Shown here: piece by piece, positions 45,278-55,492 of the stretch
How positions within the stretch are numbered: the stretch's first letter is position 1
Layout: each line of letters starts with the position of its first letter
Assembly (NCBI GenBank): GCA_037903475.1
Contig: JBAJFG010000015.1
Span: forward strand, 434,001 to 498,000
Origin: Ancylostoma caninum
Lineage: Eukaryota > Nematoda > Chromadorea > Rhabditida > Ancylostomatidae
Reading direction: 5' to 3'
Length of the DNA: 64,000 nucleotides
The notes under the pieces: model-generated
What the model was told of the DNA's origin: nothing
The model's database searches: none
What the model saw: the letters and a program-made list of their open reading frames with translations, nothing else
Made by a program: the position numbers and the translations under genes

Positions 45278-48200
45278 ATGTTGGGTAAAAACATCGGTAC
45301 GTCTGTGCAGCTTAACATCTGTCGCGGCCTCATCCAGGAGGGCATGTCGTTCCTCGTTTAGGAACCAAAGTGGATGCACACTTTATGAACTCACAGTACA
45401 AAGCTTACCTAGCGCAGAACAAGAAGGACAAGAAGAATGTGGAGCCCGTGCCGGCAAAAGCACCAACCAAGAAACAGAAAGGACTCTCGCAGAAACGTGC
45501 AGAAATGAGGAAGAAGGGGTCAGCGAAACGGATGTCTGCTTCGGTTACGCTTTCAAAAGCTCTCCTTTTCCAGAATATTCGTACAAGCCGACAGTAACGA
45601 ATTTGACTATTCGATCATGGAAAAACCTCGGACAGAAATGCGACCGCTTAAACTGAAAGTTCATAACAAGTGAGTTACTGAGCAAGCGAGTGAATGGGCA
45701 ATTTATACTAGATGCGTGCGTTTGACGAGTAAAAAGTAAAAAATTGCTCAACATCTCATGAATTCCTTGAAAAAGCACGTTAAAAATGGGAATGTGATGG
45801 ACCTCAACCACTCGGCCACTCTGCCGATTTTTTTATGAATAATCTCGTGAATCCATAGTTTACTAATCCTCATCAACCTCAGCTTGATGGTTATTCGTAA
45901 TGTTGAGGGCAAGAGTATCCCCAGACTTCGCCAGCGATCGTGGCGATCGTCACATGGATAAAGTGAATGAGAAGACCCCAGGCGTAAGAGGGATGATAAT
46001 AAATGGGGCGTGGCGATCGATAGACATCGTTTTCACTATCGCTATCACTCATCAATTCATCGCCAATTCATTTTGGGCACAACTTCGAGAGGACGGGGAT
46101 AAGCTCCGTTTGGCAGCGATCCATGGCGATGTAACGTGGCAATCAATACGTATCATTTCAACGATCTTTATCTCTTGTATCGCCACTTCATTTTTATCCA
46201 TTTTGAAATATTCTAATAAATATTCTAATGAATAAATGAATGATATTCTAATGAAAAATTCTACCTAAATGAAACTTGATCCTTTGATTAATGTGCGCCA
46301 GAAACGCAGCTCTAACAGCGCAACACGTCGTGTACAAAAACCAACATCGTCTGCCTCAGTTGCTGCCATCCTCCCCCCGATTGCTGCTTTTTCCTCTCTC
46401 CTTCTAGCAAGAATTGGTGAAGAATGTCGAGAATGGAGGGTAGAATGACAGCAATAGGGAGGAAGCGCTGGTAAGCGCTAGACATATTAGGCCGGCGTTC
46501 CAGCTGCACAGTTTTCCGAGTCGGAATAAATATTCTCCTGTCTGGTTAGTGCAATTGTACTTCCATTCACGCTGACGTTCATAATTACCCTGAAATTGCC
46601 ATGTGGGTGGTTCAGATTTCGTTTTGTGGTTTGTGTATGGCCTAGCACAGAAATGCAAGCAAAAATTATTCTTTCAGGAGGATGAAGTGGAAGCATAATC
46701 TGAAGAAAATATTGCATATGAAAACTAAGGTAAGCAAAGTAACTGCAGAAATAAAAATCGTTCTTATTCCTAGGTATTCTCAAAAAAATGGCAAAAGCAT
46801 TTTGATATATCATACGGAAAGCACAAGTGGGCGGGATGACTCACAACCTGTCTGAACAAGTTAAATTGGGGTAGTGAGAAATCGGATGAAAATGGGAGTG
46901 ACATGTGTAGATGTACAGACAATCAGCGTGAAACGCTGTTTGTGTGCTTTGTCAAAGGAAATGTGTCACCTCGTTTTCGTGTCTGAGCTTTTATCAGATT
47001 CCGAATCTCCTCGATGTGTTGAATACAGCGGTATACATAAAATGTTACAAAACGGCCTCTGAACCCGTTTTTAATCGTTTTTCGAGACGGGGTTTGTAAC
47101 AAGTTGTCGAGCCGAGTGGACGCGTGAGGACGTTGATCTCATCGGTCGGACACGTCTAGACGTGTTGGCCAACGCTGCAGTCGTGGCGGGCAGCCAGCAC
47201 AGTCACGGACCGCATTTTCCGCCCCTCCGAAAACGGGGTTTTCGTCATCATTGTGAGCTTCGACGTACATCTTTGGAATTAGCGTGACGAGGAGGGCTAG
47301 AGTCTGTTGGTATTTTTAGCCCACGAAACGAGGTGACACACTGCCTTTAAGTGCTTGCTTGTGCAGTAGAATAGTAGAATTTGGTTAAAATGGAATTGGG
47401 GGGTGGGCACTTGGTATAAGTCGATAATATGACCTGTCCTGCACGTTCTGACTTGTTTGCATTCCAGGTAACTGCTGCACATTAAGAGAGCTAACAAGTC
47501 AGAGCGTTCTGAACGTGTCAGCTATCAAGTCTGAACGTGCAGGACAGGTCATCTTATACCAAGTGCCCCCCCCCCCCCCCCCCAATTTTTTGCGCTTCTC
47601 ATTTTTTTGATGGAATGTCTCACCTCTTAAAAGACTAGAGAAACAGGCTTAGCTGCAAAAAGTTGAAAATAATTCCGTTAGCTACGTTTATAGTGCATCA
47701 GTTTCCGATCTGGTCGGATAAGAAAAAATGCGTAGCGATTCTCGTCGAACAGATACGGATAAGGATCGATAAGTATCTTTTCTTATCCGACCGGATCGGA
47801 CTCCGATGCACTATAAATGTGAATGGGAAACGTTACTAGTTCTCTACTTACTTACTTAATTACTAGTTCTCGATAAATTCCCAGTAGGTATACATTGATT
47901 ACTCAGCTTTTTGTGAAGAATCACTCTTTCAGAGCTCAGAAAGCAGCGCAACTTCTGAGGTAGGTAGTTGTCCAGTTGTTGGCAATGCTCGATTTTTTTT
48001 TTATTGGGGCCTAAACATACTGCAGGGGCTGAATGAAGTAAATAATGTTTACTACTTCAGGAGTCAAATGAAGGCGGAGCAGTTGTGAGTCTTTTCAAAT
48101 ACTCTACCTTGATTTCATTTGAACAATTTAAGGCTGATAGTATATCTAATTTTGCAGGAGGCTGCTGAAAAACCTAGAAAAAGGAAATCTAGGGTGGGTT

Positions 48201-51200
48201 GGACATAATTCTCTCGACTAAAAAGAAAGAAGGAGAATTGCCATATGTACGTAGGAATTGATCAATTCATCAAAATTCAGGGAAGTCGTAAGAAATCGAA
48301 AGAGAAGGATATTTCCTCGGGAAACGAGAGCTCCGGCACGACATCGGCAGAAACAGAGTCTAAGCGGTCGGAGAAGCAACTGGGTTCTGCGGTAAGACAG
48401 ATTCCTAGTAGATGCGGTGGATGCGTTCGTCCGTCGTGCGTGCGACTACATATGTGACGTAGAACAGGCTCAGACGCACATCTGACGTAACAAAGACGAA
48501 AGTGAAAAGCAAGCCTTTTTAGTGCTTCCTTACATTTTAGGCCACCTCGACGTATTTGGAAAACGGTAAGTCGAACGACTCAGAAATGAGCTAAAAGCCC
48601 GATCGTCACACACTAGGTCAAAATTGCCCTATAATGGACCTCTGTATGTGGCTGAGCTGTTTCGAACACGTCTGGGTGTACACTCCATCAATTCGACTTG
48701 CGCCTGACGCACGCACGCACATACTTACTACAAGTCGATTGCAATTACGCATACACTTTTAAAAAAAATGTCCCAAAACCTCTCTGGATTACTGTCGCTA
48801 CTACTAATACCAACATCTTTCACTTCTAGAGGAGCAAAGGAGAGCAAGGCAAGACGAAAGGACCCCAACCTCAGTCACATGCCAAGGTAGAGGGAAAGAT
48901 TTCTTTTTTTCCTCAGACAGAGTGACTGTCACAGTAGTGTCCAATGAATGGAGGAGCCATGTCTAAAAAACTAATGATCGGCGCTCATAAGGGCAATTTA
49001 TACTGGATGCGTGCGACTGACGCGCGTGCGTCTATATGATGAAGAGTAGAACCCAGAACCCAGTCGCAGCTCAGACGCACGCATTTATGTCCTCGCGGCG
49101 GCCGCGCGTTCTTTTCATAGAGAATGTACATGCCGCGTTCGGTCTTAATGGAAAATCCCTTGCAAATGGATGCGTGCGACTGATGCGCGACTGACGCACG
49201 CAGCTAGTATAAATTGCCTAATAGATGCGTGTATAGAGCTATTTTTTACCATGTAGTAACCCCCATTCTTCCCTTGTCGGTAAACCGCCTACGTCCAAAG
49301 GCTCGAATCTGGATGTTTTAAGAAGCACCTATTCAGAATGAGAAGGTCGCGGAGACAAAACCACCTGTTTTAGCCGATGTGGAGAAGATTCCGCGGAAGG
49401 AGGCTAGTTGATTTTTTATAAGGCGACACATTAGCGATATTTTGTTGGCCAAAGCAGAAAATTTTTAGGAAGAAGTCCCTGCGACGTCATCGCCAGCACC
49501 TGCGACGTCGTCGCCAGCAGTTTCCGAGAGAGTGATCCTGACCAACAACGTAGGCGAGGTTGATCTCTTCTACAGTGTACCTAGTCCAGTCGTGAAAACT
49601 TGCAAATTCGGGATACTTTTAAAAACCTCAAACATATATATATTTGAATCAAGGCACAGGCTACCGCTGGAACCGACACACCTGCGAACAACTCGTTGAT
49701 GAAGTTGACGACTTGTCGAGAGGAGATATTTGCACCACTAGAAGAGGTAAGAACAATCACATTCATCGAACATCACGTTCTGCAGAACAGTGAAGCGGAA
49801 AGGGTTGCCAAGTTGACCTGTGTGATTGTGATTGGCTGATCAGATGGACCAACCAATCACAGAGCTCAGTCATGCCGCCCTTTCTGCGTACCCCGCTGCA
49901 CATGCCATGCGTGCGAATTGTTAGATGTCCGTAACATAAAAACAACTGTATGATGCTGCAGTGCTTTTTCGTTTGTCCATTTTCCAGGATCATACACATG
50001 TTCACAGCTTCTAAATGAATTTTTGTAACTCTTACATTGCATCAATTCCGCTCATATCCATTAATAGGCTTGGCAAAGGACCAAAGCAATCGAACCTTAT
50101 TCCCTATTCTTACTATTACTCTTACTATATTATTTATTATTCTTACTGTCACATTCTACTATTATTCTTTTCCGAAGACATATGGGAAACCTTTCAGGAT
50201 GTCGATTTAATGAAGGTCTTGGTCGATTTCAACGCATCGAACCTCGTTGGTGTTGGAGCGGACGACGTGAGTTTTATCAGTTGTATTTTACTACAGAATT
50301 TCCCTCATAAAAATTTCCACCTTGAAATTATCCAATGGAGACATTAGGGTCGATGTGGGAAAGGGACGAGTTCTATATCACGGAACTACGAGTAATTCTT
50401 CTTTACTAAACACTTGCCGGAGATATGACACCGGTGACACAGATTAACTTCGGGAACCTCAAACGAGTGGCTGGATTTTGAGTCAGCGGACTCACTTTGA
50501 TTGGTATCGGGAGAATTCTAGACCTCCTTTTAAACAAAATGATCCATTTTTTTGGAGCGAAACCTCTCAGACCACACTAGGCTTTATATATCTTCGCTTA
50601 TCACGATATGTTGTTCTGACAAAATGCCTGGAAAACTCGCCCACCTCGATAAGATGTTCATTACACTCTCGAGAACGCCCAGGAATATCTACTGAATTGT
50701 AGCAACATCAGTCGTACAAGACCTATCAACCTCCTAAAGTCAGTGTCTCACCTAACGGTCGATTTTATGATCTCGACATTAAAGAATCTGCAGGCCAGCG
50801 CTGATCGCAATGGTATACATATTTCCTCACAAAAGCACTAGAAAACCTCTTTTCGGACCCTTTATTCTTGGAGAGTTCTACTTAACCGCGTCGCTACCGC
50901 TAAAGAGATGCGCGAGCTGTGGCAGACGCGGTATCGATCGCCTGCGCCTCCTTGTGGTAGTTATCGTAGCGCGGGGACCTTTAACTCTCCAGAAATGGAA
51001 AACTCAAAAACGGCTTTTTCGGCATTTTCATAGGGTAAAAATGCATACCATTGTGATCAGCATGACCTGCAGATTCTTATAATGCCGAAGTCTCAAAATC
51101 GATCCTTAGATGGGACACCACCTTCGAGTTGACGCTGCGAGGTTGTAGTGCCTTGTGGAAAATTGTAATTATTCCAGCGAAGTTCTCTTGAAGCTGCTCA

Positions 51201-53011
51201 AAAAATCCTCAAAGTCGCGTATAGGGAGAAGGTAACTTTGGCGGCCGATTTACAGAACTTACCGACTACATTCAAAGAAACTTCCCTTTAGGCATTTGAA
51301 CAAACTCTCACCAAGGAGGAAAATGAGGTTTTGGCAAAGTTCTTTTCGGGAAAAATACCATACGATGCCAATGTACGCACTTCATGGATTTGAGACATCG
51401 TTTAAAATGAAGCATATGTGTGATATCCTCTTCTATTTTCAGGTTCTTCACACTCTGGATAGCGTGTTGGATAAGACGATCGATTATTTTCGCACTCACA
51501 GAACCAACCTTGATCCAGAGACGAGGGAACTAATAGAGAAGCGTGAAACTGTACGTTATATTGCCACTAAACACTATGCACAAATTAAAGCTTCTAAAAT
51601 TATTTTTCTAAGAAAAAGTATCATTATTATTGTGAAAAAGAGTAACCAAACCTGAAATTCTAATCTATTCAGCTGAAAGCAGCTATGCTGCAAACGATGT
51701 TGTCCATGCCAAAATTCCTCCCCACTGGATGGGTGAAACAATACGAAGGTAGGTGAGCGATATTTGGCGAGTATAACTGAGAGAAGTGGTGACCAAAAAT
51801 GAGCAGGCCACGCGAAAAAACTCAAGACACGCGAAAAAAAAAGCTCCAAAGTGAAATTTCATCGTTCGAAATCCGAAAAAAAGCAACAGATCAGTGTACT
51901 TGGATTTTGTAAGGGCGATACGGGGCGAGACTAGGCGCTGGTTAGCGACAGCGACGAACATGGCAAATAATTAAAACTTACAGTTCTTGTCAAAAAGATA
52001 GACGGGTTTCCTGACTATAGAAACGCGGTGGGACCTAAGCAATGGATGCGGAGAAAGCACGCTCCAAGTGTAAGGACCGAGTAGGTCCCGCCGCGATTCT
52101 GCGGCCGCGACGATACGGCGCACTAATCCATCTATCATCCTGGCAAGGACTCTATATTACTGATATGCCCTATGTTATTTTTTTTACATACAGCAGACGT
52201 CAATGGCGGTGGCCCATCCGCTTCCTCGAGAAGTACGCCGCGCTACCGCACCGCGCGCGTCGTAAATGATGTTGCCTGGTGCTGTTATGCTGTATCTAGC
52301 AGCTTTTTAACACGATTCTAGGGATTTTTGACCAAATCGGGAAGAAAGCGACTAGAAGTAGCATCCCGGCAGCAGACGACACCGATCCCGGCGTGCGCAG
52401 CGCGGTCGCGGTGCTTCCTTCTCTAGGCCGCAGATGGGCCAGCGCCATTGATGTCCACTGTATGTAGATGACTTTGTGACCGACATGATCCATAAACTGA
52501 CTGATGACCGACATGATCCATAAACTCATAACAAATAAAAAGGATAAATGACTGAAGTCTTACAGCTTACCGAGAAGAAGCACTGAAGGAAACCACTGGA
52601 ATCAACTGGGCCAGAATCTCGCTGTTTTATCCTCAGCATAGAGCTTTTGACGATGGGGCTGCTGACATCTGTAAGCAGTGACCTATTGATTTTTGTACCC
52701 ATTATTGATCGACTTTATACTTTCAAAGTCTGCATGATATTTTTCAGTTGGGAATTTCACTCGTGCTAGGCGCGGACATTGGCTTTGGGGAGTTATTTTC
52801 GGACCAAGAGACTCAAAAACCTTTGAAGAAGTGGCCAAGGAGACCCAATCACAGGTTCTCCACGACTAACACTAGTCAGATTTCGTGGAAATTTTGAAAA
52901 ATCATTTTCCAGGGATTCTACTTGGATACTTGCATCATTGAAGACGCCAAAAATGGTGTTGTTACATCAGAACACACTGGAGAAAAAGGCACGGTGGCCA
53001 CCAGTAGATAA
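45278..53011 (+). CDS. Unrecognised gene, about 508 aa in 21 small exons
   Basis: I do not recognise this protein. Exons: 45278-45284 (tentative start), 45362-45518, 45574-45669, 46678-46729, 47933-47959, 48061-48084, 48158-48193, 48281-48391, 48541-48565, 48830-48886, 49326-49378, 49469-49558, 49654-49746, 50198-50266, 51178-51231, 51292-51372, 51443-51550, 51673-51748, 52566-52670, 52748-52854, 52913-53011. All phases agree. The first half is low complexity: KKDKK-type basic stretches, then Ser/Glu runs (SSESSATSEESNEGG, EKPRKRKSR) and ATSSPAPATSSPAV. The second half looks folded: LMKVLVDFNASNLVGVGADD, an acidic helix-rich part, then TGINWARISLFYPQHRAF and RGHWLWGVIFGPRD. No signal peptide or membrane segment is seen. 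The exact end of exon 49326-49378 (GAT before GTGGAG) and the 7 nt first exon are weak points. Introns hold at least six MITEs. Confidence 0.72.
46955..47347. mobile_element. MITE family T2, copy 2
   Basis: The right end reads CACGAAACGAGGTGACACAC then TGCC. The left end is diverged (AATGTGTCACCTCGTTTTCG). The body matches copy 1 at 41585-41981, including CGGTATACATAAAATGTTAC and GTGTTGGCCAACGCTGCA. Confidence 0.78.
47396..47583. mobile_element. Inverted-repeat element with G/C homopolymer ends
   Basis: The inverted ends extend about 45 bp: GGGGTGGGCACTTGGTATAA with GACCTGTCCTGCACGTTC at left, and the complement at right, where the terminal C run is 19 bases. It is flanked by AATT on both sides. 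Confidence 0.78.
47684..47820. mobile_element. Inverted-repeat element, 137 bp
   Basis: About 42 bp inverted ends: ACGTTTATAGTGCATCAGTT with GGTCGGATAAGAAAA at left, and ACATTTATAGTGCATCGGAG with GGTCGGATAAGAAAA read from the right. The spacer is about 50 bp. A MITE or foldback element in an intron of the unrecognised gene. Confidence 0.78.
48990..49219. mobile_element. MITE family T1, copy 3
   Basis: It begins AGGGCAATTTATACTGGATG and ends with GCTAGTATAAATTGCCT. Internal GACGCGCGTGCGTC and GCGGCCGCGCG motifs are as in copy 1. Solo or decayed T1 ends also occur at 45697-45730 and around 48400-48735. Confidence 0.78.
50743..51119. mobile_element. MITE-like element with about 75 bp inverted ends
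   Basis: Left arm: GTGTCTCACCTAACGGTCGA, followed by AATCTGCAGG and CGCTGATCGCAATGGTATAC. The right arm is the inverted equivalent (GTGTCCCATCTAAGGATCGA, AATCTGCAGG, TGCTGATCACAATGGTATGC). It lies in the intron before 51178. Confidence 0.75.
52186..52467. mobile_element. GC-rich inverted-repeat element
   Basis: The left arm TACATACAGCAGACGTCAAT then GGCGGTGGCCCATC faces the right arm, whose complement reads CTACATACAGTGGACATCAA then GGCGCTGGCCCATC. Both arms continue into CGC-rich sequence. It lies in the intron before 52566. Confidence 0.7.
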
Positions 53012-53232
53012 CCCTACGCTCCAAAAGATGATTAACGTTTGAACTAAGCAATATGATTTGAATCCGTTTCATTCTCTCGTAAAACTCTTCATCACCATGA
53101 AACACATGTTTGTATGCGATTATATGGTCGATGGAGTTCATCGCAGCTGTCTGCTGTTCTCACTTTTGAAAATTGTTAAACTCGTCACATTACTAACCAG
53201 TAACTCACTAACTTGTACGCCAGTCGTTTCCG

Positions 53233-53238
53233 AATAAA
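53233..53238 (+). terminator. Possible poly(A) signal AATAAA of the unrecognised gene
   Basis: AATAAA begins 222 bases after the stop at 53011. It lies just upstream of a MITE at 53275. Confidence 0.4.
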
Positions 53239-53274
53239 CATCCTCTTCATGTCATTGCACTTGTTGGCAGCATG

Positions 53275-53429
53275 TACAGGGAAATCCAAATGGCCGTGTG
53301 CAGGGGGCGGGACCGCGGCGCGGCTCAATTGGGCAGAGACACAGAGGCTCCGCACGCTGGCTCTGATTGCCTGCTTCTGCCGCGCCGCGGCCCCGCCCCT
53401 TGCACACGGCCGTTTGGAGCTCCCTGTAA
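53275..53429. mobile_element. MITE family T3, copy 1
   Basis: Inverted ends TACAGGGAAATCCAAATGGC then CGTGTGCAGGGGGCGGG at left, complement TACAGGGAGCTCCAAACGGC at right. A second copy is at 58131-58296. Confidence 0.78.
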
Positions 53430-53798
53430 TCCACGTACACTAGTTATGTGAGGAGACTCAGAATTAAGGTCTGCAGCAGGAATGCAACCCGAACAGCGTA
53501 ATATGTTGAATTCTAAGCTCAAGGACATCTGTCCTCACTTGTTGCCATCCTTACCTCAACTGCTTGATCCATCCCCAGTTGCTGCTCAAAGGAGGAACGG
53601 TTAAGCAGCAGCTGAAGGGAGAATCGCAGTAAGGTGCCGTCAGGGCATAAACTGCCCGAACTACTACGGCTTAATAGTTAAGGAGCCCATGAAATTATTA
53701 CGTAAAACAAGCATAGCCATTCATTCAAATTGAAGATACGGCTTAGAGGTAGCACTCACAGAAATTCTCACTTCTGAAGGGCGTCGCTTACTGTGTAG

Positions 53799-54017
53799 TA
53801 TACATTGGTGTTCGAACGAATATTTCCGAACGAATATTCGAATAATTCGAAATTTTCGTTATTCGAATATTCGAATAATTCGAAAAGTCCAAATATTCGG
53901 TTATTCGAATATTCGAATAATTCAAAAAGTTGAAAATTCGATTATTCGAATATCCGAATTATTCGAAAAGTCGAAATATTCGATTATTCGAAAGAAAAAA
54001 TTCGAATACCAATGTAT
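53799..54017. mobile_element. TTCGAA-rich MITE, copy B
   Basis: A 219 bp element flanked by a perfect 9 bp duplication ACTGTGTAG (53790-53798 and 54018-54026). The ends read TATACATTGGTGTTCGAA and its near complement. The inside is almost entirely degenerate repeats of TATTCGAATAATTCGAAAAG. Confidence 0.8.
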
Positions 54018-54026
54018 ACTGTGTAG

Positions 54027-55492
54027 CCGGCCGCTGAACAATCACAACACTAAGTTGAACACATTGAATAGCCCCCTACCTTCGAAAATACTGCCGTGGA
54101 TAGATCTGCCGACCTGGACAGAAGGGTTCCGTCGCGCCATCTAATGCTGTTGACCGGATGCGCGTGTGGTTCGGCGTGGCGCAGTTGGCGAACTGGGATG
54201 ATTACCATTTTCGAGGTTTCGTGGCGGGACCTATCAGCGGAACGCTGGCCGCGCTTTGGACGTGCAAGAAATACCGACATCGTTTACTGTTCCCGCTAGT
54301 TTCACGCTACTTCATCGTTCTCTGTGACTTCACCGTCCCTAAAATATCGCGAAATCTCCAAAACAGAAATTTTCATGAATGGTGTTCGACGCAATTCGTT
54401 TATTTCATGATCATTTGCTAGACAATAACAGTAAGTAAAACACAAGGAATTGTCATACCTTTCAGCATACACTTGCACAGATACTGGCGTGGAGCCTAAT
54501 TTCAATGTGGATTCCTGATTTCCGTCAGCGCCAACTTACGCAGGCTCGGTAAGTTGCGCGCGCGTGCCTCATCCACGTGGCGGGACCCACGGGCCATTCC
54601 AGGCGCAGTCAAGCACATGGAAAACAACATCACGCTTCTGTGGATTTCTCGAGCTATTTCATCTTCGAATATGGGCTTTATGTCCACTGAAACCCAGGGG
54701 ATAGTGGAGTCCCCGCCACGAGGACTTCCGTGAGTGGTGCCTTTAAGTCCGGATTTCTTGTAAATATTATCCTTAAATCCCTGCTACAGTGAAGAAGCTT
54801 CGGAACTTGTGCTTGTAGCTGGATAGTCCAAAGCGAGAACGTGACGTGGAGGAACTCGCACCTTCTCTAATTTAGGCGTGTTGTCGTGTTTGTTCCGTGA
54901 TCACACTTGATGCAACCGCTGCCGCCTCGGTTTCTTCGTTTGCAGAAAATCGTAGTCGAACCAATTGTGTGAGTTTTAATTCATTGTTCTCAACATCTGG
55001 GCATAAATGTTCCATAATTTTGCCATAATGCTTTTTTGTCTTTGATTCTTTTGATTAACTAAGATTTCGTTTTTGTTCATTTCTTTAGTATGGAGACGGC
55101 GACTTTTTTTTTCTTTATTATTACTTTACTCATTTGGAAACATTAGAATTATTTCGGCGTAGTTGTTTAAGAACACAACTAAACCATACTTGTGAAAAAA
55201 GAAAATTCAAAGTGGGGAAATGTAAAACTGAAGAAAGTGGAAATCCTTTTTAAAAATTGACAGAAGTTGATCCAAGAATCCGGACACACATCCATGTTAG
55301 GAGGAAGAATCTTTGAAGAAAACATTTGCTTAGAGCTGTCATGCATAAACATGTGTTGCAGTTTTTCCAAAATAGCTTATATCTGCCACTATTTGTATTC
55401 TAAATTCGTGGCCAACTGAAAATGAAATGGAGTATTATGATATCTTTTCACTTCTGGAACGACTTATCATTACTCATTCTTTTAAAGTTTAG
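54027..55492. other. Upstream region of the possible NOL11-like gene
   Basis: It may contain unplaced 5' exons. Short open stretches bounded by splice-like sites occur at 54698-54730 (GIVESPPRGLP), about 54787-54811 and 54956-54978. None gives a phase-compatible join to the exon at 55493, so I do not annotate them. Confidence 0.35.
55481..55492 (+). promoter_or_regulatory. Possible trans-splice acceptor directly before ATG
   Basis: TTTAAAGTTTAG abuts the ATG at 55493. An acceptor directly in front of the first ATG is the usual layout for spliced-leader addition in nematodes. An ordinary cis-splice acceptor with missing upstream exons is the alternative. Confidence 0.4.

Noticed and set aside
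53795..54026. Regular repeats considered as CRISPR or satellite
   Set aside because: Units are degenerate, with no unique spacers, and lie inside an element with inverted ends and a target-site duplication.
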